Source: Oscillospiraceae bacterium (lineage in GTDB: Bacteria; Bacillota; Clostridia; Saccharofermentanales; Saccharofermentanaceae). Taken from it: a stretch of 64,000 nucleotides of DNA. The first letter of the stretch is position 1, and the number at the start of each line of letters is the position of its first letter. Below, in pieces: positions 9,354 to 18,433 of this stretch. Below the pieces are notes generated by a model. That model searched no databases and had not been told where the DNA came from. It saw nothing but the letters and a program-made list of their open reading frames with translations. The translations under genes and the position numbers were made by a program. The stretch lies in contig CADAKH010000003.1 in NCBI GenBank assembly GCA_902788505.1, positions 62,001 through 126,000 of the forward strand. Direction: 5' to 3'.

Positions 9354-9961
9354 CACAGTATTTTGATCCAAATCCGACAACACCTTCCGACAAGAAGCTT
9401 ATTCCGTACAGAATGAATGGTATAAACTTTGAGTTTTTCACGGACACATCCGTATTCTCGAGGAAGGATATTGATTTCGGAACTAATCTTCTTATCGAAA
9501 CACTCGTAGATGATATTAAGTCCAGAGGTCCAAAAATGGAACGTTTTGTCGATCTCGGATGCGGATGCGGAGTTGTCGGTATAGTTATTAAGTCCTGCTT
9601 TATGGCTTTTGATGTAACAGGTGTTGATATCAATTCCAGGGCAGTTGCTCTTGCAAGAGAGAACTGTCTGCACAACGGACTCAACTGCCGATTTATGTCG
9701 AGTGATATTCTTTTCGCGGTAAGAGATGAACACTTTGATATCATCGCAACGAATCCGCCTGTCAGAGCAGGCAAGAAGACGGTGTTCGGTTTTTACGAGC
9801 AGTCTTATGACCTTTTGAATCCCGGCGGATATCTGTATGTTGTGCTCCAGCGTAAGCAGGGCGCGCCTTCAACTATGGATAAGCTTAAGGAATTGTTCGG
9901 TAATTGTGAGACTCTGGCGATCGACGGCGGTTACAGGGTTATGAGGGCGAGAAAAGAATGA
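9350..9961 (+). CDS. RsmC/YbxB-like class I methyltransferase
   Basis: A 203-residue SAM methyltransferase of the short RsmC-like type (16S rRNA guanine N2 methylation in characterised relatives). The SAM-binding motif is VDLGCGCGVVG and the N-methyltransferase catalytic motif is ATNPPVRAGK. The C-terminus ends with the family-like GGYRVMRARK. The Gram-positive single-domain form lacks the N-terminal half found in E. coli RsmC, as here. Start and stop overlap its neighbours by ATGA on both sides, so it is translationally coupled to queT and to the next membrane protein. Confidence 0.85.
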   Translation: MTQYFDPNPTTPSDKKLIPYRMNGINFEFFTDTSVFSRKDIDFGTNLLIETLVDDIKSRGPKMERFVDLGCGCGVVGIVIKSCFMAFDVTGVDINSRAVALARENCLHNGLNCRFMSSDILFAVRDEHFDIIATNPPVRAGKKTVFGFYEQSYDLLNPGGYLYVVLQRKQGAPSTMDKLKELFGNCETLAIDGGYRVMRARKE

Positions 9962-10938
9962 CACTTCCATATCCGTTTTTAGATTCATATATGATGTTCT
10001 TCATATACAGCTTTATAGGCTGGGTTATTGAAGTTATCTATTATGGCATCACCGAAGGTAAGTTCATCAACAGGGGATTCCTGGCAGGTCCCTTGTGTCC
10101 TGTATACGGTTTGGGCTTTTATGCTGCTATCTGGATCTTTGAACCGTTCAAGGATAATTTTATGATCATCTTTTTCGGAATGGCAGCCGCATGTACTGTT
10201 GTCGAACTTATTGCAGGCATTATTCTCTATCACGTTTTCCATATGCGATGGTGGGACTACACTGACTATAAGCTCAATTTCCGCGGTTATATCTGTCTGA
10301 GATTTACTATTTATTGGGGTATCGCTGCTTCTCTTGGTATCTATGTTCTGCATCCTGCAGTCAAATGGCTTATTGCTCATATCAATTATCCGATAAGGAT
10401 CGGAATTCTGATATTCTTCACGTTGGTTCTCGTTGCCGACATCATCACAACGATAGTCACTATCGTAGGCTTCAAGAAAAAGTTCGAAGCAATGGAGAAG
10501 GTCGTTACGGGTACAAAGGCAGTATCAGATATGATCGGTTCCCAGATCTATGGTGCGGTTGATACTATCGTTACCGTAAGCGAGCCTACAAGAAATCACT
10601 ATGAACAATACAGGAAACTGATTGATCAGAACCGGCAGCAGGAAAGGGAACTTGCCGCACAGCACAGGGCTGAGGAAAAAGCTTTCGCAAATCAGTTTAC
10701 CGAAGTCGAGAAAGAGAGTATCCGGCTTGCAAAGGAACAGGCATCAAATGCGATGGGTTCTCTTGTCAGGTCTTTTAAGAAAAACGAGCAGCGTCTTGTC
10801 AGAGTCGTAATGGTCAGGTCGAGTGATGCCGGCGCGGCAGTCATGAGATTTATCCAGAGAAAAACAGAGAAGGGGAACGATGAGATATTCGATATCAATG
10901 ACGATACCACGGATTCTGATGAGCACGGTTCAAATTGA
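9958..10938 (+). CDS. CmpB-like (PF06541) membrane protein with coiled-coil tail
   Basis: A 326-residue protein of the family often annotated as putative ABC transporter permease (CmpB type). The signature IYSFIGWVIEVIYYGITEGK followed by INRGFLAGPLCPVYGLG is clear. About five transmembrane helices fill residues 10-170. The rest (about 180-326) is charged and helical, rich in Gln, Glu, Lys and Arg, probably a cytoplasmic coiled coil. No ATPase partner lies nearby, so a transport function is unproven. The start overlaps the preceding stop (ATGA). Confidence 0.82.
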   Translation: MTLPYPFLDSYMMFFIYSFIGWVIEVIYYGITEGKFINRGFLAGPLCPVYGLGFYAAIWIFEPFKDNFMIIFFGMAAACTVVELIAGIILYHVFHMRWWDYTDYKLNFRGYICLRFTIYWGIAASLGIYVLHPAVKWLIAHINYPIRIGILIFFTLVLVADIITTIVTIVGFKKKFEAMEKVVTGTKAVSDMIGSQIYGAVDTIVTVSEPTRNHYEQYRKLIDQNRQQERELAAQHRAEEKAFANQFTEVEKESIRLAKEQASNAMGSLVRSFKKNEQRLVRVVMVRSSDAGAAVMRFIQRKTEKGNDEIFDINDDTTDSDEHGSN

Positions 10939-10995
10939 AAAAGGATTATTCATTTCTTATAATAAACAGGTTATTTAATCTAAGGAGGCATTTTT

Positions 10996-11844
10996 ATGTC
11001 ATCAGCATGTGATTCATGCCCTTCAAAGAGCGGCTGCACATCCCAGGATACATGTCCTTCTGCTAACGGTATTGCTAAAGATCCCCTCGCAGCAGGTTCA
11101 TCCATCAAGACAGTTATCGGTGTAGCAAGCGGTAAGGGCGGAGTAGGAAAATCTTTCGTTACTTCAGTTCTCGCTGTTCAGCTTGCGAGAAAAGGCTATA
11201 AGGTCGGCATCATGGATGCTGATATCACAGGTCCTTCAATTCCTCAGTCTTTTGGTCTTACAGAGAATCTCAGAGCTACAGATGACCAGCTCATTATTCC
11301 TGCCGAGACAGCTACGGGAATCAAGGCTGTCAGCGTAAATCTCGTTCTTGAGAATAAAGAAGCACCCGTAATCTGGAGAGGACCTGTCCTCAGCTCACTT
11401 CTTAAACAGTTCTGGGGCCAGACAAACTGGGAAACACTCGATGTTCTTCTCATAGACATGCCTCCGGGAACAGGTGACGTTCCGCTCACATTGTTCCAGT
11501 CAATGCCTCTGGACGGTATCGTTCTTGTTGCAACAAGTCAGGATCTCGTATCAATGATCGTCAACAAGGCACGTAACATGGCTTCAATGATGAAGGTGCC
11601 GGTTCTCGGAATGGTCGAGAACATGAGCTATATCAAGTGTCCTCACTGCGGTGATGAGATCAGACTTTACGGCGACGGTTCCTCGATCGAGAAATCCGCT
11701 GCCGAGATCGGATCAAAGGTAACAGATAAGCTTCCTCTTGATCCCGAAGTAACTAAGCTTGTTGACTCAGGTAATGCCGAGAAGGTATCAGAGGATCTTC
11801 TTTCCGGCACGACCGAGATGATTATCGGACTTATCGAAAAGTGA
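10996..11844 (+). CDS. mrp: Mrp/NBP35-family iron-sulfur cluster carrier ATPase
   Basis: A 282-residue P-loop ATPase that binds and passes on Fe-S clusters. The deviant Walker A GKGGVGKS spans 46-53. The conserved C-terminal CPHC motif lies in YIKCPHCGDE. The N-terminus is cysteine-rich (Cys5, 8, 14, 20), as in many clostridial members, which suggests an extra cluster site. A good AAGGAGG site precedes the ATG. The last codon overlaps the following lipoprotein gene (GTGA). Confidence 0.92.
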   Translation: MSSACDSCPSKSGCTSQDTCPSANGIAKDPLAAGSSIKTVIGVASGKGGVGKSFVTSVLAVQLARKGYKVGIMDADITGPSIPQSFGLTENLRATDDQLIIPAETATGIKAVSVNLVLENKEAPVIWRGPVLSSLLKQFWGQTNWETLDVLLIDMPPGTGDVPLTLFQSMPLDGIVLVATSQDLVSMIVNKARNMASMMKVPVLGMVENMSYIKCPHCGDEIRLYGDGSSIEKSAAEIGSKVTDKLPLDPEVTKLVDSGNAEKVSEDLLSGTTEMIIGLIEK

Positions 11845-12377
11845 AACAGAAATATCTGTTGATATTGACTTCATTATTACTGCCGGCCTTATTCCTTTGT
11901 TCCTGCACTTCAAAGGGAAAGGTCATCAGCAACAGCAGTAAGCTTATGGATTATCTCGGAGATTATTCATACAGTGAGAATGCTGTCTGCATGGTCTATG
12001 AGCCTGTTGAAGATGAAGTCGATGACAGCGGCAATCCTTTTTACGGTATACAGTACCGTGAGATAACAGATCTGAACGGACTTCTTGTTTCGGGAAATAC
12101 TCTTCTGATCTATTTTTACAGTTCGATGGACACCAGAGGCGCGGAGATCACAGCTTCTGTTGAAGATCTTGCTCAACTCTATGACGGCAAGCTGAATGTC
12201 ATTATGCTGGATGCAATTGAGCACCGTGAACTTTTGGAAAAGTACAATATTAATGCTGTTCCGGAATTTGTTCTGATAAGGGCAGGTCAGCCGGACCAGG
12301 TGTTCGGAAGTACATCGTATGATTATTGGACCATGAACGATGTGGTATCATGGCTTAAAAGCTACGGGTTAAATTAG
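11841..12377 (+). CDS. Thioredoxin-fold lipoprotein lacking the CxxC motif
   Basis: A 178-residue exported protein. The signal peptide ends in a lipobox (LCSC, lipidated Cys22), so it should be anchored on the outer face of the membrane. The mature part reads as a thioredoxin fold: a strand LLIYFYSSMD where the active site normally sits, a helix, the strand LNVIMLDA and the cis-proline loop NAVPEFVLIRAG. The CxxC pair is absent, so disulfide chemistry is unlikely; binding or chaperone roles are possible. It starts at a GTG overlapping the mrp stop. Confidence 0.72.
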   Translation: MKQKYLLILTSLLLPALFLCSCTSKGKVISNSSKLMDYLGDYSYSENAVCMVYEPVEDEVDDSGNPFYGIQYREITDLNGLLVSGNTLLIYFYSSMDTRGAEITASVEDLAQLYDGKLNVIMLDAIEHRELLEKYNINAVPEFVLIRAGQPDQVFGSTSYDYWTMNDVVSWLKSYGLN

Positions 12378-12387
12378 GTGATCAAGT

Positions 12388-12882
12388 ATGGGTAATATCG
12401 TATCAGTCAGCACAATAGGACAGGACAGCCACAGATTCGGAGAACCTTGTGGTGATACTTTCATTAAGCTCGGAGGAATAGATATTCCTTTTGACAAACC
12501 AATCGTTGCAAACAGTGACGGCGATGTTGTTTTCCATGCTATCACGAATGCCATATCAGGATTTACGGGTGTAAATATCCTTGGCGGAGAAGCAGACAGG
12601 ATATGTCTTGAGAAAGGTATCAAAGACAGTTCCGTATATCTCAAAAAAGCTCTTGAGTATCTTAAAGACGGGAAGATCATTCACTGTTCTGTAACGGTCG
12701 AGTGTCTCCGTCCTAAGCTCATGCCTCACATTCCTTCAATGAAAGAGTCCATAAGCAGCATCCTTGATATTCCGATATCTTCTGTTGGTATTACTGCAAC
12801 GACCGGTGAAGGTCTGACCGGGTTTGGAAGAGGTGAGGGAATACAGGTATTCGTAATCCTTACTTTTGCAAAAGAGATCTGA
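12388..12882 (+). CDS. ispF: Divergent IspF (2-C-methyl-D-erythritol 2,4-cyclodiphosphate synthase)
   Basis: IspF cyclises CDP-methylerythritol 2-phosphate in the MEP isoprenoid pathway. At 164 residues the length is normal. Probable metal ligands are kept: Asp13 and His15 in GQDSHRF, and His50 in SDGDVVFHAI. The C-terminal GLTGFGRGEGIQVFV matches the family. However, the family HSDGD motif reads NSDGD (Asn42) and the family FPDTD stretch is replaced by an unrelated NILGGEADRIC. It is an active but divergent IspF or a paralogue. It ends 3 bases before the convergent ispD. Confidence 0.8.
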   Translation: MGNIVSVSTIGQDSHRFGEPCGDTFIKLGGIDIPFDKPIVANSDGDVVFHAITNAISGFTGVNILGGEADRICLEKGIKDSSVYLKKALEYLKDGKIIHCSVTVECLRPKLMPHIPSMKESISSILDIPISSVGITATTGEGLTGFGRGEGIQVFVILTFAKEI

Positions 12883-12885
12883 CCG

Positions 12886-13635
12886 TCAGTCGCTGAAAGG
12901 CTCGCTGTCTCCTCTTGTCCTTACGATCTCGGATGCAATTGCGATATCTTCCGGAGTTGTGATCTTGAGATTGGAATACATTCCTTTTGTAAGATAAACA
13001 TCCAACCCTGAAAGCTCTGCAAGTGCAGTATCATCTGTCGCTGTTATGCCTTCATCGATTGCCTTTTTGTAGCAATCCTTAATATCCTTATATTTGAATC
13101 CCTGAGGAGTAAGTATCTCGTAGAATCTTGATCTATCGGGAGTACCGGTAACCTTAACTTCGCCGGAAGAAGAAATCTCGACTTCTTTCAAAGTGTTTTT
13201 TACAGGAACTGCAGCAGCACAGACCTCATGCTCATAAAGCCCGTCGATACAGGATGTGATCTCTTCTGAGGTAACAAGGCAGCGTGCTCCGTCATGAACA
13301 AGAACGAGGTCCTTGTCCATAGCATCGGAGATCATGTTGAGTCCGAGAGAGACTGATTCAGTTCTTGTATTTCCGCCCAGGGTATAAACAATATCAAGAT
13401 CTGAGAAATACTCGGTGCACATTGCCTTAAGAGTTCCCATAAGATCGGGTGTGGTAACAAGGATGATCATGAATTCAAGATTCTTATATCTGCTCCTGCA
13501 GACATCCGCAATGGCTCTCAGTGTTCTTAATATAACGGGGCTTCCTTCAACATTCCGCATGAGTTTTGGCAGACCTGCGCCCATTCTTGTTCCGCTGCCG
13601 GCAGCAGGAATAATAAAATAACAATTACGATTCAT
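12886..13635 (-). CDS. ispD: 2-C-methyl-D-erythritol 4-phosphate cytidylyltransferase
   Basis: A 249-residue nucleotidyltransferase that makes CDP-methylerythritol in the MEP pathway. Motifs seen are PAAGSGTRMGAGLPK (CTP binding), HDGARCLV, TPQGFKY, TDDTALAE and NLKITTPED. It lies 20 bases downstream of radA on the minus strand and probably shares its transcript. It converges on the divergent ispF. A second, IspD-like gene at 41.3 kb sits in a surface-glycan cassette, so this one is the better candidate for isoprenoid synthesis. Confidence 0.9.
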   Translation of the reverse strand: MNRNCYFIIPAAGSGTRMGAGLPKLMRNVEGSPVILRTLRAIADVCRSRYKNLEFMIILVTTPDLMGTLKAMCTEYFSDLDIVYTLGGNTRTESVSLGLNMISDAMDKDLVLVHDGARCLVTSEEITSCIDGLYEHEVCAAAVPVKNTLKEVEISSSGEVKVTGTPDRSRFYEILTPQGFKYKDIKDCYKKAIDEGITATDDTALAELSGLDVYLTKGMYSNLKITTPEDIAIASEIVRTRGDSEPFSD

Positions 13636-13655
13636 AAGGACACCTCCCTGTATTG

Positions 13656-15074
13656 TTATGAGAAAAGAATATCAGCAGCTTCTTTAAGATTATCAGCATA
13701 AATAAATTCAGGAACCGGTTTTCCGCCGAATGCTTCTTTGGAGACATTGGCAAGTTCCTTCTCGAGTGCATCTTTTGAACTGCCCGGAAGGACAACTGTT
13801 GTAATACCGAGCCTTGCTGCAGCAAGACATCTTTTTAAGATCCTGCTGACAGGACGTATCTCACCTGACAAACCGACCTCGCCGAGTATCAGAGTGTTAG
13901 CCTTGACACTTACACCTCTTGCAGAGGACACCGTTGCCATACAGACAGCAAGATCTGTCGCGGGATCACTTACCTTAAGACCGCCTATGACGTTCACAAA
14001 ACAATCCATTGTAGTAAGGCCGAGTGAAAGAAGCTTCTCACATACTGCAAGCAGCATAAGGACACGGCCTCTTTCAGGACCTGATGTCATTCTTTGAGGA
14101 TTGGAATAAACGGTCTGGGTGCAAAGAGCCTGAACTTCTATAGTCAGGGCATCATTACCTTCGAGTGTTGAAGTAAGGACAGAGCCGGGACTGTTAAGAG
14201 GCCTGCCGGCTACGAGAAGAGCCTTGGAACTGTCAACAGGGATGAGACCTGTCTCTCCCATTTCGAAGAAGCAGATCTCGTTGCTTCTTCCGAAACGGTT
14301 CTTGGCTGAACGGATTATCCTGTAACCGCCTGTGCTGTCGCCTTCAAAACTCAAGACGGTATCTACCATGTGCTCGATAGTCTTAGGACCGGCGATAGAA
14401 CCGTCCTTTGCAACATGACCGACCATGATTATCGTGATGTTATTTGTCTTGGCAATCCTGATAAGACCTGCAGCGACTTCACGGATCTGCGCGACACCGC
14501 CGGGTGTTCCGGCAACCTGTTCAGAATAAAGAGTCTGGATAGAGTCGATTATAGCAAGGCAGGGCTTGTGAGTCTTGATCTGTTCGGCAATAGATTCGAA
14601 TCTTGTCTCGCCGCAGATTAGAATATCCTTTTTGATCCTGAGTCTTGAAGCGCGCATCCCAATCTGGGCAGGAGACTCTTCGCCTGATATATACAAAACT
14701 TCACCGTCTGCCTGATAAGAATCGGCAAGCTGCATTAAGATCGTGGATTTGCCGATGCCGGGTTCACCAGATACGAGTGTAACCGAACCTTCCGTAATGC
14801 CCCCGCCGAAAAGCTGGTCGAGGCATGACATACCGGTCGAATGTCTTTTGTAACTCTCTTTGCCGGCATCCTTAAGACGCACTGTGACGGCAGAGTCTGT
14901 CCATGAATACTGATTTGCGTTAAGAGCAGGGGAATCGGTCCTGGCCTTTGCCGGTTCTTTGGCCGAAGGTGCTTCAACAAAAGTGTTGAACATGCCGCAA
15001 CCGGGGCATTTGCCCATCCAGCCGGATGTCTCATATCCGCATTCCTTACAGAAAAATGTAGTCTTTTTAGCCAT
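13656..15074 (-). CDS. radA: DNA repair protein RadA (Sms)
   Basis: A 472-residue RecA-like helicase that promotes branch migration in recombination. The N-terminal zinc finger uses Cys9, Cys12, Cys23 and Cys26 (CKEC, CPGC). Walker A is GEPGIGKST (103-111). The RadA-specific KNRFG motif is at 258-262. The C-terminal third is the Lon-protease-like domain (EVQALCTQTV, GEVGLSGEIRPV). It lies between dapL and ispD on the minus strand, in the usual order radA-ispD. Confidence 0.96.
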   Translation of the reverse strand: MAKKTTFFCKECGYETSGWMGKCPGCGMFNTFVEAPSAKEPAKARTDSPALNANQYSWTDSAVTVRLKDAGKESYKRHSTGMSCLDQLFGGGITEGSVTLVSGEPGIGKSTILMQLADSYQADGEVLYISGEESPAQIGMRASRLRIKKDILICGETRFESIAEQIKTHKPCLAIIDSIQTLYSEQVAGTPGGVAQIREVAAGLIRIAKTNNITIIMVGHVAKDGSIAGPKTIEHMVDTVLSFEGDSTGGYRIIRSAKNRFGRSNEICFFEMGETGLIPVDSSKALLVAGRPLNSPGSVLTSTLEGNDALTIEVQALCTQTVYSNPQRMTSGPERGRVLMLLAVCEKLLSLGLTTMDCFVNVIGGLKVSDPATDLAVCMATVSSARGVSVKANTLILGEVGLSGEIRPVSRILKRCLAAARLGITTVVLPGSSKDALEKELANVSKEAFGGKPVPEFIYADNLKEAADILFS

Positions 15075-15176
15075 AGTGTTATCCGTCCGGTACTTTATTA
15101 ATTGAATAATAACACAGGCGCGCGTCTAATAATGGGACAAAAGTCCGGCAGACAGGTTGACGATACCGGTCTCAGA

Positions 15177-16361
15177 TCAGAGAGTCTTAAAAAACTCGCA
15201 GGCTTTGAGAGTGTTCTCGTACGAACCGAATGCAGTAAGGCGGAAGAATCCGCTTCCGTTCTCGCCGAATCCTTCGCCGGGTGTACCGACTATGCCGAAT
15301 CTGTTAAGGATGGAATCAAAGAATTCCCAACCGCTCATATTGCAGGGGCATTTGAGCCAGATGTAAGGGGAGTTCACTCCGCCCGTAAAATAGATATCCT
15401 TTGCCTTGAACACTTCGGCAAGCGCAGCTGCGTTTCTCCTGTAATAAGCGATGTTCGCTTTGCAGTCTTCCAGTCCCTGACCGGAAAGTGAAGCTGCAGC
15501 ACCTCTTTGCGTAACGTAAGAGACACCGTTGAATTTGGTTGCCTGACGTCTTGACCAGAATTTTGAAAGCTTAATTCCGTTTACTTCAAGGCCGTCAGGA
15601 ACGACTGTCCATCCGCATCTTACGCCGGTAAAACCTGCAAACTTTGAGAACGAGGATACTTCAACGGCACATGTGTCAGCGCCGGGTATCTCGTATATTG
15701 TGTGAGGTTTGTCTTCTGTTATGAATGCTTCATATGCCGCATCGAAAATAATGAGTGAACCTGTCTTGAGTGCGAAGTTGACCCAGGCTGTGAGACCCTC
15801 ATAACTGTAAACCGCACCGGTAGGGTTGTTGGGCGAGCAGATATAAATTACCGAAGGTTCTATATCCGTACCGGAAGGCGGAAGAGGAAGGAAGTCATTC
15901 TCTTTGGAGCCTGCAACAAATGAGATCTTTCTTCCGTTCATGAGATTGGAATCAACATAAACGGGATAAACAGGATCGGGAATGATAACCGGATTGTCTC
16001 CCAAAATATCAGGAAGATTTCCGAGATCGCTCTTGGCGCCGTCTGAAACATAAATAACATCTGAAGTGATATTGGGCGCACCGATCTCTTTGTAATGGGC
16101 AGCAATAGCATTTCTTAAGAAATCGTATCCGTATTCCGGAGGGTAACCGTGGAAAGTGTCTTTGTTTGCCATTTCTCTTACGGCTTCTTCCATTTCGGAA
16201 GTGACAGAACCGGGAAGCGGAAGCGTAACATCACCTATTCCCATCCTTATGATCTCCCTGTCAGGATTTTCTTCCTGAAATTTTTTTATCCTTTTGGCGA
16301 TATCGGAGAAAAGGTAAGTTTCTTTTACATCAAGGAAATGGTTGTTAAGTCTGATATCCAT
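15177..16361 (-). CDS. dapL: LL-diaminopimelate aminotransferase
   Basis: DapL is a PLP enzyme that converts tetrahydrodipicolinate directly to LL-diaminopimelate with glutamate, bypassing succinyl or acetyl intermediates. At 394 residues the length is normal. The PLP lysine is Lys240 in SSFSKFAGFTGVRCGW. Other marks are RMGIGDVTLPLP, NNPTGAVYS and FDAAYEAF. The product is the substrate of the DapF domain fused to CarB at 5.3-6.1 kb. The ATG is preceded by AGAGGTG. About 100 bp separate it from radA. Confidence 0.94.
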   Translation of the reverse strand: MDIRLNNHFLDVKETYLFSDIAKRIKKFQEENPDREIIRMGIGDVTLPLPGSVTSEMEEAVREMANKDTFHGYPPEYGYDFLRNAIAAHYKEIGAPNITSDVIYVSDGAKSDLGNLPDILGDNPVIIPDPVYPVYVDSNLMNGRKISFVAGSKENDFLPLPPSGTDIEPSVIYICSPNNPTGAVYSYEGLTAWVNFALKTGSLIIFDAAYEAFITEDKPHTIYEIPGADTCAVEVSSFSKFAGFTGVRCGWTVVPDGLEVNGIKLSKFWSRRQATKFNGVSYVTQRGAAASLSGQGLEDCKANIAYYRRNAAALAEVFKAKDIYFTGGVNSPYIWLKCPCNMSGWEFFDSILNRFGIVGTPGEGFGENGSGFFRLTAFGSYENTLKACEFFKTL

Positions 16362-16485
16362 AGTTTGTCACCTCTAACTCAAAACTGCGAACATTTTAAC
16401 ACGCTGAATAAAGAGCGAAACAAAAATGTTATCGTACATATGCACAAAAGATTGTCTGAAAATGTGCGCTCCATGTTAAGAGTTT

Positions 16486-16511
16486 TTGACAGGTTTTCAA
16501 GAGTGTATAAT
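16486..16511 (+). promoter_or_regulatory. Possible promoter for the AMP-binding enzyme
   Basis: Perfect TTGACA and TATAAT hexamers, but with a short 14-bp spacer. They lie 52 bp upstream of the TTG start. The short spacing lowers confidence; an overlapping TAATAA gives 16 bp. Confidence 0.45.
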
Positions 16512-16562
16512 AAACATATTCCTGAAAACCAATCAGATCATTGAATAACACGGAGAAAGAAC

Positions 16563-18344
16563 TTGGAAAGTCTTTGGAGCGTTTTTTATCCCGAGAAGTA
16601 CTCGAATCCCGAGACGGATACTAATGACACGCTTTACATGCGTATCAGAAGGATCAGTTCCAAGTATCCCACCAGAACAGCACTCGAATACGGATATAAG
16701 AAGTTCACTTATGAATCGCTTCTTGATAAGATCGATGAGGTCTCTTCTGCTTGGAGAAATCTTGGCGTGGGAAAGGGTGACAAAGTAATACTGCTCATGG
16801 GACATAACCCCATGAATATCATAAGTGTATATGCTCTGGATAAGATCGGGGCATCAGCCGCATTGGCTGTACCGAATCTTCCGACCGAACACTTTGAGTC
16901 GTTTGCCAATTCGGTAGATGCCAAATACTGTGTAATGAGCTGCAATCAGTATCTGAATTATTCATCTGTACTGAAGAATACAGGAATCAGGACCGTAATT
17001 ATCGGAATGTACAGATTCATGATATCCGGAAGGGACAGGCTTTCATTCCCGTTTTATCCTTTGTCCGGATATGATAAACCCAAGCCGAAGAATGTGCCGG
17101 AAGGCATCAGGCTGATGTTTTGGAAAGATGTTCTGGAGCTTCCTGCCGGGAGTACGGAAGAGCTAAAGGAAAGCTTTGACAGGGATAACTTAAGACCGGC
17201 TCTGTATCTGTTTCCGAGTTCGGTTGAAGAAGACGTTAAAGCAGCGGCATTCAGTTCAAAGAGCATAAATCTTTGTGCCAATATTACGGAAATGGTCTTT
17301 AAGGCTAATGAGGATCTGACTGGTAAGCCTGCCAGGATGCTGTGTCTCAATGAGAGCTGTTTTTCACTCGGATTTGTTGTCGGTATTCATAATGTGTTTT
17401 CCAGTGGACAGACAGCGCTTCTTTTCACATGGTATGATACCGACAAACTTTTTTTTGCAATAAAGAGATACAGGCCGGATGTTCTTATCGGTTACAGCGG
17501 CACGGTTGCTTCGATCAACAAGGCCGGGCCGATGTCGGATATTCTCAAATCAGTGGACAGGATAATTGTAGGCGGGGGTCTTCTTAAAAGCAGTCAGAAG
17601 GCAACTCTGTTTGAGATTGCACAAAACTCAGGAAGGAAACTGTCTGTTTGTTCCGTTACCTGTTGCGATGAACTGCTGGCATATGCGTATGGACCGTCAG
17701 ACCTTCAAAGTGACAGATTGCTTGGTTTCCCGTTGCCGGGAGTGATTATGAGGATAGCAGACAGTTCGACAGGACTGGATGTTCCTGAAGGTGCCGAAGG
17801 TGAGATTGCGGTCTGTTCTCCTGTTGCGGCAAGTCTCGGCAAAGGCGAAAGCCTTATCGGAAAGAAAAACTATAAAAAACTTCCTGACGGTAGAATATGG
17901 TATTTCACGGGAATGATCGGGAAGCAGGACGGCAACAAGATGTTCTATCTTGTAGGCAATAAGTCAAGGGAAGCAAGGATCAACAGTTATCCGGTTTATC
18001 CGGACAGGGTTGATGAAGCAGTTCAGATGACCGAAGGCGTTGTAGAGGTGTGCTCGGTTGTTATTGAAAATCCGGAAGGACCTATGCTTATCTCGGCTGT
18101 GGTTCCTGAAGAAGAGTACTTTTACGACAATGCAAAGATGGAGGATCTGAGAGACAGGATAAAGGCCGAATGTGATATGACTCTTCACGAGTCCATGAGA
18201 CCTTCAGAGATATCTTTTTTTGTTTCATTGCCAAGGGATTCAAAGGGTGAGATCGATTTTGATGCTGTCAGGGAAAAGGTCGAAATGATCAGAAATGAGG
18301 ATCTGTCTGATGATGATCTGACGTCTTCGATTACTGCCGATTAA
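16563..18344 (+). CDS. Divergent AMP-binding (ANL superfamily) enzyme
   Basis: A 593-residue protein with the layout of acyl-CoA synthetases. The N-terminal part (FTYESLLDKIDEVSSAWRNLGVGKGDKV) is typical. The phosphate-loop motif, normally YTSGTTGxPKG, is degenerate here: LYLFPSSVEEDVK at about 214-226. The A8-like hinge region (YFTGMIGKQDGNKMFYLVGNKSR kept in outline) is recognisable, but the final catalytic-lysine motif reads SKGEID rather than GKIDR. ATP use is therefore doubtful. The start is TTG with GGAGA upstream. It is followed by an unrelated lipoprotein gene 89 bp on. Confidence 0.75.
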   Translation: MESLWSVFYPEKYSNPETDTNDTLYMRIRRISSKYPTRTALEYGYKKFTYESLLDKIDEVSSAWRNLGVGKGDKVILLMGHNPMNIISVYALDKIGASAALAVPNLPTEHFESFANSVDAKYCVMSCNQYLNYSSVLKNTGIRTVIIGMYRFMISGRDRLSFPFYPLSGYDKPKPKNVPEGIRLMFWKDVLELPAGSTEELKESFDRDNLRPALYLFPSSVEEDVKAAAFSSKSINLCANITEMVFKANEDLTGKPARMLCLNESCFSLGFVVGIHNVFSSGQTALLFTWYDTDKLFFAIKRYRPDVLIGYSGTVASINKAGPMSDILKSVDRIIVGGGLLKSSQKATLFEIAQNSGRKLSVCSVTCCDELLAYAYGPSDLQSDRLLGFPLPGVIMRIADSSTGLDVPEGAEGEIAVCSPVAASLGKGESLIGKKNYKKLPDGRIWYFTGMIGKQDGNKMFYLVGNKSREARINSYPVYPDRVDEAVQMTEGVVEVCSVVIENPEGPMLISAVVPEEEYFYDNAKMEDLRDRIKAECDMTLHESMRPSEISFFVSLPRDSKGEIDFDAVREKVEMIRNEDLSDDDLTSSITAD

Positions 18345-18433
18345 ACATTTCTAATAATTTCGTGGTATTATTCAATATCATCTTCATTCGATTGAAGAAT
18401 GATTATGGAATAAGGATAAAGGAGTGAGTTTTT

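Noticed and set aside
15102..15491. Plus-strand frame overlapping dapL
   Set aside because: It is antisense to the well-supported dapL, and its protein resembles nothing.
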